Origin: Harmothoe impar
Taxonomy: Eukaryota > Annelida > Polychaeta > Phyllodocida > Polynoidae
Reading direction: 5' to 3'
Length of the DNA stretch: 64,000 bases
Assembly (NCBI GenBank): GCA_947462335.1
Contig: OX381707.1
Location: 11,897,055 to 11,961,054, forward strand
The notes beneath the pieces were generated by a model, which worked only from the letters and a program-made list of their open reading frames with translations, was not told the origin of the DNA and made no database searches. Position 1 is the first letter of the stretch; each line of letters starts with the position of its first letter. The position numbers and the translations under genes are program-made. Positions 13,434-23,427 of this stretch are shown here, piece after piece.

Positions 13434-16000
13434 ATGGCTCGCTCTCCTCCCTTCGGCCTGGCCCCAGACCGCAGGACACCGAAAAGGCCGAAAAAGGGTC
13501 ATCGCTTGGTTATTTAAGGACATCTTACTGGCACTGCCTCACTGGTAATATTTTCACCATCTGTTTATGAATGGTGTTAAAGAAAAGCCTCTGGGAACCT
13601 TGTTTAATTACTGCTGTCCATGTAACTGTTTACTTCATAGTTTGGGATATCCTCTAGGCGTGAACATTGCTCGCTCTCCTCCCTTCGGCCTGGCCCCGGA
13701 CCGCAAGACACCGAAATGGCTGAAAAAGGGTCATTGCTTGGTTATTTAAGGACATCTTACTGGCACTGGCTCACTGGTAATATTTTCACCGTCTGTTTAT
13801 GAATGGTGTTAAACAAAAGCCTCTGGGAACCTTGTTTGATTACTGCTGTCCATGTAACTGTTTACTTCATAGTTTGGGATATCCTCTAGGCGTGAACATG
13901 GCTCGCTCTCCTCCCTTTGGCCTGGCCCCGGACCGCAAGACACCAAAATGGCTAAAAAAGGGTCATCGCTTGGTTATTTAAGGACATCTTACTGCCACTG
14001 CCTCACTGGTAATATTTTCACCATCTGTTTATGAATGGTGTTAAACAAAAGCCTCTGGGAACCTTGTTTGATTACTGCTGTCCATGTAACTGTTTACTTC
14101 ATAGTTTGGGATATCCTCTAGGCGTGAACATGGCTCGCTCTCCTCCCTTTGGCCTGGCCCCGGACCGCAAGACACCGAAATGGCTGAAAAAGGGTTATCG
14201 TTTGGTTATTTAAGGACATCTTACTGGCACTGGCTCACTGGTAATATTTTCACCATCTGTTTATGAATGGTGTTAAAGAAAAGCCTCTGGGAACCTTGTT
14301 TGATTACTGCTGTCCATGTAACTATTTACTTCATAGTTTGGGATATCCTCTAGGCGTGAACATGGGTCGCTCTCCTCCCTTTGGCCTGGCCCCGGACCGC
14401 AAGACACCAAAATGGCTGAAAAAGGGTCATCGCTTGGTTATTTAAGGACATCTTACTGGCACTGCCTCACTGGTAATATTTTCACCATCTGTTTATGAAT
14501 GGTGTTAAACAAAAGCCTCTGGGGACCTTGTTTGATTACTGCTGTCCATGTAACTGTTTACTTCATTGTTTGGGATATCCTCTAGGCTTGAACATGGCTC
14601 AATCTCCTCCCTTCGGCCTGGCCCCGGACCGAAAGACACCGAAATGGCTGAAAAGGGTCATTGCTTGGTTATTTAAGGACATCTTACTGGCACTGGCTCA
14701 CTGGTAATATTTTCACCATCTGTTTATGAATGGTGTTTAACAAAAGCCTCTGGGAACCTTGTTTGATTACTGCTGTCCATGTAACTGTTTACTTCATAGT
14801 TTGGGATATCCTCTAGGCGTGAACATTGCTCGCTGTCCTCCCTTCGGCCTGGCCCCGGACCGCAAGACACCGAAATGGCTGAAAAAAGTCATTGCTTGGT
14901 TATTTAAGGACATCTTACTGGCACTGGCTCACTGGTAATATTTTCACCATCTCTTTATGAATGGTGTTAAACAAAAGCCTCTGGGAACCTTGTTTGATTA
15001 CTGCTGTCCATGTACCTGTTTACTTCATAGTTTGGGATATCCTCTAGGCGTGAACATGGCTCGCTCTCCTCCCTTCGGCCTGGCCCCGGATCGCAAAACA
15101 CCGAAATGGCTGAAAAAGGGTCATCGCTTGGTTATTTAAGGACATCTTACTGGCACTGGCTCACTGGTAATATTTTCACCATCTGTTTATGAATGGTGTT
15201 AAACAAAAGCCTCTGGGAACCTTGTTTGATTACTGCTGTCCATGTAACTGTTTACTTCATAGTTTGGGATATCCTCTAGGCGTGAACATGGCTCGCTCTC
15301 CTCCCTTCGGCCTGGCCCCGGACCGCAAGACACCGAAATGGCTGAAAAAGGGTCATCGCTTGGTTATTTAAGGACATCTTACTGGCACTGGCTCACTGGT
15401 AATATTTTCACCATCTGTTTATGAATGGTGTTAAACAAAAGCCTCTGGGAACCTTGTTTGATTACTGCTGTCCATGTAACTGTTTACTTCATAGTTTGGG
15501 ATATCCTCTAGGGGTGAACATGGCTCGCTCTCCTCCCTTTGGCCTGGCCCCGGACCGCAAGACACCAAAATGGCTGAAAAAGGGTCATCGCTTGGTTATT
15601 TAAGGACATCTTACTGGCACTGGCTCACTGGTAATATTTTCACCATCTGTTTATGAATGGTGTTAAACAAAAGCCTCTGGGAACCTTGTTTGATTACTGC
15701 TGTCTATGTACCTGTTTACTTCATAGTTTGGGATATCCTCTAGGCGTGAACATGGCTCGCTCTCCTCCCTTTGGCCTGGCCCCGGACCACAAGACACCGA
15801 AATGGCTGAAAAAGGGTCATCGCTTGGTTATTTAAGGACATCTTACTGGCACTGCCTCACTGGTAATATTTTCACCATCAGTTTATAAATGGTGTTAAAC
15901 AAAAGCCTCTAGGAACCTTGTTTGATTACTGCTGTCCATGTACCTGTTTACTTCATAGTTTGGGATATCCTCTAGGCGTGAACATGGCTCGCTCTCCTCC
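13434..16000 (+). repeat. Higher-order block A, copy 2 (left of the insertion)
   Basis: This block matches 37537-40103 at a constant offset of 24,103 bp. Subtracting the 21,085-bp element and the 4-bp target duplication leaves 3,014 bp, which is 13 monomers of which two are 231 bp. By eye I noted one mismatch (C at 14001, G at 38104); I did not compare every base. After about 16000 this copy carries one more start-less monomer than copy 3. Confidence 0.75.
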
Positions 16001-16447
16001 CTTTGGCCTGGCCCCTGACCACAAGACACCGAAATGGCTGAAAAAGGGTCATCGCTTGGTTATTTAAGGACATCTTACTGGCACTGCCTCACTGGTAATA
16101 TTTTCACCATCAGTTTATAAATGGTGTTAAACAAAAGCCTCTAGGAACCTTGTTTGATTACTGCTGTCCATGTACCTGTTTACTTCATAGTTTGGGATAT
16201 CCTCTAGGCGTGAACATGGCTCGCTCTCCTCCCTTCGGCCTGGTCCCAGACAACAGGACACCGAAAAGGCCAAAAAAGGGTCATCGCTTGGTTATTTAAG
16301 GACATCTTACTGGCACTGCCTCACTGGTAATATTTTCACCATCTGTTTATGAATGGTGTTAAACAAAAGCCTCTGGGAACCTTGTTTGATTACTGCTGTC
16401 CATGTACCTGTTTACTTCATAGTTTGGGATATCCTCTAGGCGTGAAC

Positions 16448-16451
16448 ATGG
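16448..16451. repeat. Target-site duplication, left copy (ATGG)
   Basis: ATGG directly precedes the TG end of the left LTR and is repeated at 37537-37540 directly after the right LTR. In an uninterrupted monomer this site reads GAAC-ATGG-CTCGC once, so the duplication was made by integration. Confidence 0.93.
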
Positions 16452-16660
16452 TGAACTATTAGTTTGATTGGTCAAGCCCCACAGCTAGTGTTATTTCTGG
16501 TCGAACCCCTAGGCAAGGGTTATAGTAATGATTCTGTTGGTACAAGATTGGGGTTTGAGGCTAGCACCGATGGTAGGGGACACCTCTCTTGGCAGGACCC
16601 TGGGGAACCAGTTCAGGAGTTACCCAAGAATCAGTGAGACAGCACTTTAATCAACAGCCA

Positions 16661-16666
16661 TTTATT
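16661..16666 (-). terminator. Candidate poly(A) signal of the element (AATAAA)
   Basis: AATAAA on the minus strand lies about 210 bp before the LTR's 3' edge and about 415 bp after the TATA-like motif, a sensible place for the R/U5 boundary. The 5' LTR holds the same hexamer at 35277-35282. If it is used, U5 would be roughly 190 bp. Confidence 0.5.
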
Positions 16667-18030
16667 TCATTCCTTGATGTGTTCCGTGGTAACAATACAG
16701 GTTTACTCGTGATCCAGTATTCAATCCTCTAGTCCAATCTCTTATCAGCGAGAAGATATGTACATAATACTCATGGGTAAACAGACATAGATAATGTGTG
16801 CTTAAGGCACCTATTTACCAACCACCTGAAATTTCAAGTGTTTACCTACTAAATAAGTTACCTGTGACTCCCAGGTTGAACTACCCATTAACCTCAACCA
16901 CCAATACAAGGTTTGAGCCCCGCATCTATCAGTATTTCAACTGCCGAGTACCCAATCAATTTGTGTGTGGATTCATTATTCTAGTCATTTATCCAGCCAC
17001 CAAACTCACAGTCACGGCTGGTTCCACGATACCAAGCAGTAGCTGCTTGAATGCTATTATCACCGTAAGTATATATATTATATATAGCCGTAGGCCAATG
17101 TTCAATGTCAGTGTGGTGAATAAATTTGATAGTCTTGTATAACACCATAAGCGGTTACAGTCTCATAGACTAGAGCTATGCGAGGCCACGGTAGCTGGCT
17201 AGCACTTTTCCTACGTAGAATTGGTCACCAGCGCGATAGACCAGCTTAAGGTACTTACTTTTGTGTCCCACTGTAGCCATACAGTCATGTAAAGCACTGA
17301 TACTGTTTGTTGCCTGACAGCCGGTAGGTATAGGTAGGCATCTAGATTAAGTGTATATCCAACTACACCCCTTCTCCACGAGCATTGGTATCCACTCGCC
17401 GGGTGGGAAATCTGCACCACTCTACACTTGATCACCTCGGCTTAATTCCCAATGACTGGTCACGTAATCCACCAGGCCATTAGGTGCCGTCGATAGTATA
17501 TTGGTGATCCTTACCAGGCTGCTGGGTGGAAGGCTACACACACAAAACTAAGTCAGGTTGGCCGTAACAAATGTTGTTGCTGGGTAGGGCCCAACGTATC
17601 CGGCCCACCGGTGATAATCATTCGCGTAGGGGACCTAACGTATCCGTCCCTCAATGGCACTTGATGATGGTGGTGTGAGGTCATAGTCTCTACCAGGTTA
17701 ATGTCTCCCAGTAATGGTCAGTCTATGTGTGGTTTCAGGTGAACTGACAGAGCGAAAAGGGTCTGCCCCTACAATAATTTTCCCCAGTCCTTACTAGTGT
17801 TGGGACCAGGTAGAATTAATTTAACCACAAGTTGCTCTATTGACTAGAGCCACAGCACGAAAATGTGTTCATCCTTACTAGTGAACTACTGTCTACTGCA
17901 CTGACTGGACAAGTCCCGCACCCCGAGATATATCAATGTTTTACTCCTTCTCATTTTCTTTCTAGGAGGCTCCCCTTCATGACGTATTTCTGCTGCTGGG
18001 GAACCCACCTGCAAGTCATCTCTGCCGTAG

Positions 18031-18390
18031 GTCTATCCCCCTTAGCTGGGGCTACCATGGCCACACCCCTTCTTCATAAGGAACATATTCCCGGATCTCC
18101 CAGGGCTTCCCTCCTTGTGACGTCGTTCCCCACTGGAGTGCTTACCCTGACGTCATCTCTACCAGAGGTCTATCCCCTGGCTGGGACCACCATGGCCACA
18201 CCCCTTCTTCATATGGAACATATTCCGGATCTCCCAGGGCTTCCCTCCTTGTGACGTCGTTCCCCACTGGAGTGCTTACCCTGACGTCATCTCTACCAGA
18301 GGTCTATCCCCTGGCTGGGACCACCATGGCCACACCCCTTCTTCATATGGAACATATTCCGGATCTCCCAGGGCTTCCCTCCCTGGGTAT
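18031..18390 (-). promoter_or_regulatory. LTR enhancer-like tandem repeat with CRE sites (3' LTR copy)
   Basis: Unit starts at 18031, 18168 and 18302 give periods of 137 and 134 bp, about 2.6 copies. The palindromic cAMP-response element TGACGTCA occurs at 18148-18155 and 18282-18289. The near-match TGACGTCG occurs at 18118-18125 and 18252-18259, and TGACGTAT at 17980-17987. TGACGTCA is the consensus for CREB/ATF bZIP factors. The enhancer role is inferred from repeated sites lying in what should be U3. Confidence 0.6.
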
Positions 18391-18920
18391 CCCCAGGTCC
18401 TTTCTGATTGGTGGACTCAAGGGATTCCCCCTTACTCCAAGTAGTGCTTCCAGTACAGTTCTGCCCTCTGGGTGAGGTTCCCTTTACTCCACCCACTTTC
18501 ATTCATGACTGTCCTGGGCAATTTGTTACTGTTTTCATGAATGAGTAGGGTTCCCAGCATAGTACTCCAGCCAGCCCCTCTCGGCTGGTCCTGACTTCAG
18601 GACTCTGTGGCCTACCGAAGGCCTTTTCCCCCATCGTGCTGTGTTTTAGATCTGGTTTTTGCCAATTTGTATTGCTCTGTCATTCCCCCATGTTCACCAC
18701 AGATCGACCACTGCGTTGTAAATCCGATTATATTTGTTTGGCTACATGCATTATACAATTATATTCAGCAAATCAATATAATTGGTTCCTGCTCGTTACA
18801 CTGTCGTGAGTCAGGCCCCTTTTTCCCTACTATTTAGGTTTTACAATAAACACACCTGTTATTTACAATGTTTGTTCATTACTTCTTTCTCACCTTACAT
18901 TGAACATAGTCATTTGCACA

Positions 18921-19615
18921 AGCCATTGGGTCGGTCGGATATAAATCCTGTAGTCTTCTACAGGCTTTATATGTGTATATTGTACCACAACATCTTTTGT
19001 AATATTTGCACATTCTTTTTATCCCCTTCAGGCTGTTGATTACACTGGCCTTGGCCACACTCTGCTCATTTGTTCTGTGCCAAAATTATTTTGTTTCTTT
19101 CCTTATTTTCTTCATTTTCACTTTTTATTCATAGAGGTATTTTTTTGAAAATTGTTCCTAAATGGCATACTTTTCATTACGCAACCCAATTCATTTATTT
19201 TATCTTATTTTATTTATTTATTTTTTTTTTTGAAAATTTGTCTAAATTGTAATTTGGTTTGTATAATGCCCGGGTTTTCTGCCATCCCCTTTGTACAGCA
19301 TGCCTTTTGCCCCTCTATGGCATTTTTGTTACTTTTTGTTTCAAGCATTTTCATTCCGTTATCACAATTGCCATTATATTTCTGGCTTTTCTATACACAA
19401 GTATTTACACTTATTTCCTTATAATATCGCTTGCCTACTTGGCTTTGCTGTTTACACATGTACACTATGTACTTCCAACTGCCACCATTGTTCTCTTTAA
19501 AGTCCCGGTTGTCAGTGGTTCGAGTAACCCATTTCAATACAGTCTTGTGGTTACCCTTCTGTTGTCCTGTTTTGCTGTCCATTCGACCCTTTGCTTTCTT
19601 GCATTTCCCCTATCT
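18921..19615. other. Non-coding interval between env and 3' LTR
   Basis: No convincing gene lies in this 695-bp stretch; it is the 3' untranslated part of the element. It is rich in T on the plus strand (A on the element's sense strand), with a long T-run near 19196-19235. The bases touching the LTR are not purine-rich on the sense strand. The nearest polypurine-like run, GAAGGGGATAAAAAGAA, is at 19013-19029, more than 90 bp from the LTR edge. Confidence 0.7.
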
Positions 19616-22372
19616 TTACACTTCATCTCTGAGGATATCATCGTACACATGTTCTTGTATTCCTGGTCTAGCCATTTTATCACTTCCCTCCCCGGTGCTT
19701 TCCACTGTTGGGGTATTGGGCAGCCTTCGGTGATTGGCAGGTATCCTTAGCGATTCTATATTACAAGGTCTATTTGCTAGTGTTGCATTGGTGGATTTCC
19801 TTCTATGTGTTACCATTGGTGCCCCTATAGTAGACCATCCTGCGGCTGAAATTGCCGGTTGTTCCATTGGCACCAAAGATGCCAAACCTCCCGTATATCT
19901 CATTAGCCGTGCCGTCATTATTTTGAGTGCTTCCTGGTTATATGCGCGAGCCAGCTCCCTTGATACCCTGAATCTGGATGGCAGTGCCAGTGGGATGGCT
20001 CTCTCTCCGTCTGGGCTTGCCGCTGAGTACAAAACTCTTCCCCACTTTACCTGTGCCATAGCGACTCGTCCACAGCATTCTGTTGACATTGTCATGTCCG
20101 CAATCAATGGGTGTTCGGTTTTTCCCTGGTACAAGTGATCATTTGACATGGCACTCTCCCCCAGTTGTACTGTTTCTGATAGATCCGCTGTTAATATTTG
20201 TAAATACAGTCCGTCTTCTAGTTTTTTACTCCTTTGGCGTTTTAGTTTCTGATACAGGTAGATACCTATGCCTATGGCTACTATCATAGCTATTGTTGTT
20301 ACAGTCAGTGCTGTTTTCTGTGCTTGGTAATCTGATTGTGATTCGCATGGTGGTGCCGATGGCTGGTCCATTTTCCACAAGGGTTCGGCGCGTGCCTGAT
20401 TTCCTGTCAGAATCATTCCTGTCATTAGGGCTCGTCTGTATTTACAACAGCACCAAATGGCTACTACTAAAATGATCGTTATGATGACCACCCCGGCCGT
20501 TGCGCTATGCGACTTGGCCTGGCTGATGTAGCTATTGTAATTTATGGTTTCGAAATCCGTTCTCATTTTCAGTCTTCCTGTCCTTTCTTCTCTTGCCAAT
20601 TCTCGCATTCTTATGCTTACGGACGAATTTAATTTTTCAGCTTTTAGTTCCAGAATTGCCCTAGTTTCTTTCGTTAATGGGTCTTCTGCTAATACCTTAA
20701 TTGGTCTTCCGTTTAGTTTTGCTTCTGTCCACTTAGGCATTGCTGCTGCCATATCCAACAGGTCGTTTGTTACAAACTTGATGTGGGTTTTTGATGTTTT
20801 AACGCCGCACCCTCGTAGGCTATAATTAATCCATGACCCGGCACTCATGAAGGAGCAGTCGCATGGCATTACTATTACCGAGGCCAGGTGGACTGTTATT
20901 ACCTGTGGTGGGGCCGAGCCGCACATTAGTTGTCCTCTTGTTTCCGGTCCGGTAATCAACATTCTCTTATTTTCGAGTGCAATGGCCATAGTGGGAAAGT
21001 CAGGTCTTACAATGTAGTCAATGTCACACTTGTTTTTTATAACAGTTTTGTCATTTCGTATAAGTCCTGCCATGCAGCTCTCCTCTGTCACCTTCCTCAT
21101 ATGGAGGACATCGGGGCACATGGTTACAGTCTCTCCGGTGCATCTTGCCCAATTAACCACAGGCGCCGTTATGTAGTACTGGCCGTTGGTAGAGATTGCC
21201 ACCTCGTCTGGTAGGTTTCGGATCATTACCCCGTCCGCTGCTTTTCCTGCCATCCTAATTGGCACAGGGAACTTTCGGAGATCGTAAGTTTGGAACAGAT
21301 GCTGATTAGTCTTTATAGGTACTGATATTTTTATAATGATCTCGCTCTTATTCCTATATATGATTGCTTTGGAATTTTCGTGGTAAAATCCCGGTTCGGT
21401 AAATGCCACCTGGTACCTTGGGTAGTTGTTTCTTAGGTATTCGTTTGTGCTTATAATTGTGTCCCGTAATACATCATGATCGATGAGTCGTGCTGGTACT
21501 CGGTGCCGTAACGCTACCTCCAGTTGTGTTGCTAAATCCTGCAGGTCACTGTTCCTTTTAATAAGGTGCACCACTGCTCCCATTTTCATTCGGAGCAGCA
21601 GACTGCTGTGTGCTTGGAATACTGATAACTCGTGTAGTACTAGGTTGTTGATTTTTACCATTCTTTCTATTACCACCGCCTTTTGGTAGTACCTTTTGAA
21701 GTAATGGTGTAGCTCAATATTATCATCTATTATTGTGTTAATTCTTGACTCTATTTCTTCAAACCCTCTGGCTGATTCGTTTGATAAGATTTCCAGTCTC
21801 ACAGATGTTTCCTCGGTCATTCCTTTGACTTCTAATATCCTTTTATAATTGGCTTGCACATCTTCAGTAGTAGCCAGGCCAAAAACCGCTTTGGAAAAGT
21901 CCCCCAGTAAATTCAGTCCCCATAATCCTCCCTTTTCTCGTTTTGTTCTTTCTGATTCCTCCTTTATGGGTGGTATTATTCTGTAGATTTTCTTTTCTAT
22001 TGCTGTTCCTTCTTCCTTCAGGATTTTGATTACTCGGTCAAGCCATTCCTCCTGTATCCTCATGGTTCCACATGAATCTCTGTATATTTTTTCTGTTCCA
22101 TTTATATCTCTAGTGTTGTGTTTACCTAGTACTCTAATACACTTATCCGTAATATTCAATGACGTTGGCAGTTTTACGGGTGGTGGTATTTTAACTACAT
22201 ATTCCTGTAGGATAAAATTATCTTGGGCAGTGCTAATGACTCTTCCTCCTTGCATTATCAGTCCCAATTCGATCCTTTCGATTGTTTTGCCTTGTCCGGT
22301 TACCATGGTTACCAGGCCCAGTATTGTGATTATTCTGAGCATACTGCTCGGAGTAGCCTGGTTGTTCGTCAT
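19616..22372 (-). CDS. env: Envelope fusion glycoprotein, F-type (errantivirus-like Env)
   Basis: The protein has 918 aa. A hydrophobic segment at about residues 11-26 looks like a signal peptide. A furin-type site RTKR (142-145) is followed at once by a glycine-rich hydrophobic stretch (about 147-166) resembling the fusion peptide of baculovirus F and insect errantivirus Env proteins. The ectodomain contains some ten cysteines (78, 101, 411, 419, 433, 449, 484, 504, 506, 522) and N-x-S/T sites. A transmembrane helix at about 625-640 ends in WCCCKYRR, a likely palmitoylated juncture. Unusually, a second hydrophobic helix (about 688-706) and a further 210-residue tail follow. By family, it would mediate membrane fusion from the particle surface, probably from a spliced mRNA. 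The frame is open throughout. The F-type assignment rests on cleavage-site context and layout, not on an alignment. Confidence 0.85.
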   Translation of the reverse strand: MTNNQATPSSMLRIITILGLVTMVTGQGKTIERIELGLIMQGGRVISTAQDNFILQEYVVKIPPPVKLPTSLNITDKCIRVLGKHNTRDINGTEKIYRDSCGTMRIQEEWLDRVIKILKEEGTAIEKKIYRIIPPIKEESERTKREKGGLWGLNLLGDFSKAVFGLATTEDVQANYKRILEVKGMTEETSVRLEILSNESARGFEEIESRINTIIDDNIELHHYFKRYYQKAVVIERMVKINNLVLHELSVFQAHSSLLLRMKMGAVVHLIKRNSDLQDLATQLEVALRHRVPARLIDHDVLRDTIISTNEYLRNNYPRYQVAFTEPGFYHENSKAIIYRNKSEIIIKISVPIKTNQHLFQTYDLRKFPVPIRMAGKAADGVMIRNLPDEVAISTNGQYYITAPVVNWARCTGETVTMCPDVLHMRKVTEESCMAGLIRNDKTVIKNKCDIDYIVRPDFPTMAIALENKRMLITGPETRGQLMCGSAPPQVITVHLASVIVMPCDCSFMSAGSWINYSLRGCGVKTSKTHIKFVTNDLLDMAAAMPKWTEAKLNGRPIKVLAEDPLTKETRAILELKAEKLNSSVSIRMRELAREERTGRLKMRTDFETINYNSYISQAKSHSATAGVVIITIILVVAIWCCCKYRRALMTGMILTGNQARAEPLWKMDQPSAPPCESQSDYQAQKTALTVTTIAMIVAIGIGIYLYQKLKRQRSKKLEDGLYLQILTADLSETVQLGESAMSNDHLYQGKTEHPLIADMTMSTECCGRVAMAQVKWGRVLYSAASPDGERAIPLALPSRFRVSRELARAYNQEALKIMTARLMRYTGGLASLVPMEQPAISAAGWSTIGAPMVTHRRKSTNATLANRPCNIESLRIPANHRRLPNTPTVESTGEGSDKMARPGIQEHVYDDILRDEV

Positions 22373-22382
22373 ACTGCAGCCT

Positions 22383-22400
22383 TACTCACTCCCTCCCCTT
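22383..22400 (-). other. Internal polypurine-like tract upstream of env
   Basis: On the sense strand AAGGGGAGGGAG (22400 to 22389) and its purine-rich continuation lie just before the env start. Tracts of this kind prime plus-strand DNA synthesis when they touch the 3' LTR or act as a central PPT. Here it is about 3.5 kb from the LTR, so any such role is speculative. Confidence 0.3.
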
Positions 22401-22460
22401 GGAGACTAGGCTGTTAATGTCCATTCACACCTTCATCAGATAAGGGTTTCCCTTTTCTTT

Positions 22461-22646
22461 TTAGTGTCTCTCCAGGCAGGGGGCAACCTGTTCCCTGCTC
22501 ACTTCAATATATATATTTCCCATACAAACGTGTACTGTACCCTCTTGCCGTCCCCTGTTCTTTCTCTTAACAGCCGTCTCCCAAGCCAGCCGTCTGCCAC
22601 AGTCTCTGCATCTATCTTTTGTAAATATGCCTTTTCTTAAGTGCAT
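22461..22646 (-). CDS. Small basic Cys-containing ORF (61 aa), doubtful
   Basis: This 61-residue ORF lies upstream of env on the sense strand. It is basic (RKNRGR, GRR) and has a C-x2-C pair near its start (CRDC) plus two later cysteines, loosely suggesting metal binding. I recognise no family. Its start overlaps by 20 bp, head to head, the start of the plus-strand ORF at 22627, so at least one of the two starts may be fortuitous. It could equally be leader sequence of the env mRNA or a chance ORF. Confidence 0.3.
   Translation of the reverse strand: MHLRKGIFTKDRCRDCGRRLAWETAVKRKNRGRQEGTVHVCMGNIYIEVSREQVAPCLERH
22508..22518 (+). promoter_or_regulatory. TATA-like motif upstream of the antisense ORF
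   Basis: TATATATATTT lies about 110 bp before the plus-strand ATG at 22627. Between them, TTCTTTCTCTTAACAG ends at 22573 and is a good splice-acceptor match. The antisense gene could therefore start from a local promoter, or be spliced from a transcript begun further left, such as in the 3' LTR. Pyrimidine-rich acceptor look-alikes are common on this strand because the opposite strand is purine-rich. Confidence 0.3.
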
Positions 22647-23427
22647 AGAGTTAAGTGGGAGATACTATGTACTCCCAGTCAGCACGCATCCCCCAGGACG
22701 TTTCTACATTGTTTTACCTGACTCCATTCGTTCTCCTGGAGTCAATTCTCATCTACCCGGTGAACGGCACTTAAACTACCATCTGCTGGATGGGGGACCC
22801 CTCCCCCTCCATACTCCTCCCACTGAGGCACAGATTAGGGATGTACTGCGCCAGCGTTCCCATCTGTACCGTGAGTACATAGAGGAGATGGTTATAGACT
22901 GTTCATTTCCTCAGAACATTTCTGCTATATCTCCAGTGCCTGCCGCTGCTATGCCTCTCCCTTCGAGTTCGCCGGCTGCCCCTGGTAATGGGGTTTCCCG
23001 CACTATCACTGTCTCATCAGTCCCTGTGTCTTTGGCGCCTTCTGCAATGGCGGCAACGGCTTCTGCTACGGTTGCTCCCTTGGTACCGCAGGTCTACGGA
23101 CATCCCTCCATCCTCCAGGATTCAGGCCTTATTGCGGCTGGCCCTGCTCAAACCCGGGTTTCGTCAGTGGTTGCTGCGTCCCTTGTGGGCCGTCAGAATG
23201 TTCGGATTGTTCCGTACCCACTCGGCCCCCTTGTTACCGCTGCCGGGTTTCACCCTCCTGCATACCAAGTTCCGTATTCTCCCAGCACGGGGCCCTCTGC
23301 TGGTGGGGCGTTTATGGGTGCTCCCCAAGCGCCAAACATTTCTCACGTCAGCCTGCACACTCCCTCGTTCTCTGCTGCAGACATGTACACTTTATCTCCG
23401 GGTGAGATGTCCACCCTTGACGCGTGA
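22627..23427 (+). CDS. Antisense-strand ORF of the retroelement (266 aa), function unknown
   Basis: This ORF runs opposite to gag, pol and env. Minus-strand coding is almost absent here (only a 64-codon ORF), so it is not the shadow of a sense gene. Residues 1-95 look globular, with a mix of charged and aromatic residues including a helix-like QIRDVLRQRSHLYREYIEE segment at 69-87. Residues 96-266 are rich in Ala, Pro, Ser and Val and probably disordered. The stop lies inside a splice-donor match: removing GTGAGT...CCTTAG (23424-23807) would replace it with 18 further codons of similar composition, ending at 23862. I do not recognise the protein. Antisense genes exist in some retroelements (HBZ of HTLV-1, aORF of plant Grande), which makes this plausible but implies no homology. 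It could be a chance long ORF. Confidence 0.55.
   Translation: MPFLKCIELSGRYYVLPVSTHPPGRFYIVLPDSIRSPGVNSHLPGERHLNYHLLDGGPLPLHTPPTEAQIRDVLRQRSHLYREYIEEMVIDCSFPQNISAISPVPAAAMPLPSSSPAAPGNGVSRTITVSSVPVSLAPSAMAATASATVAPLVPQVYGHPSILQDSGLIAAGPAQTRVSSVVAASLVGRQNVRIVPYPLGPLVTAAGFHPPAYQVPYSPSTGPSAGGAFMGAPQAPNISHVSLHTPSFSAADMYTLSPGEMSTLDA

Larger units (their letters stand above)
1..16451 (+). repeat. Satellite array, left arm (232-bp monomer)
   Basis: About 71 head-to-tail copies of a 232-bp monomer run from the window edge to the retroelement. Landmarks recurring every 232 bp include GGATATCCTCTAGG, ATGGCTCGCTCTCCTCCC and CACTGGTAATATTTTCACC. Monomers differ at a few positions only. Some are 231 bp because one base is lost from the A/G run after the GGCTG motif, as in the monomer pairs near 1279-1740, 3365-3826, 5219-5680, 8697-9158 and 14495-14956. 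Each monomer can hold a 60-codon plus-strand ORF. Because 232 is not a multiple of three the frame rotates, and several monomers (for example near 583, 7305, 10087 and 12871) lack the start codon, so I treat these ORFs as by-products of repeat homogeneity. The array continues beyond position 1. I do not recognise the satellite family. Confidence 0.97.
16452..18920 (-). repeat. 3' LTR (left copy)
   Basis: This LTR is a direct repeat of 35068-37536 at a constant offset of 18,616 bp, with no indel. Read on the minus strand it starts TGTGCAAATG and ends AATAGTTCA. Both boundaries are fixed, because the two copies diverge immediately outside: satellite on one side, element interior on the other. 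Features inside include a 134-bp tandem repeat with CRE-type sites (18031-18390), a TATATATAA motif (17078-17086) and an AATAAA signal (16661-16666), all oriented for minus-strand transcription. Short ORFs within it are non-overlapping with any recognisable domain and are taken as chance. Confidence 0.96.

Noticed and set aside
1..16451. Tandem repeats as a CRISPR array or rDNA-type spacer
   Set aside because: The entire 232-bp unit is repeated with no unique spacers, no cas genes and no rRNA sequence nearby.
17865..18254. ORFs of 60-130 codons inside both LTRs (also 36481-36870)
   Set aside because: They overlap the 134-bp regulatory repeat, translate its units repeatedly, and show no domain. 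Presence in both copies only reflects LTR identity.
18845..18850. Plus-strand AATAAA near the LTR edge as the element's poly(A) signal
   Set aside because: It is on the wrong strand for gag-pol-env; at most it could serve an antisense or flanking transcript.
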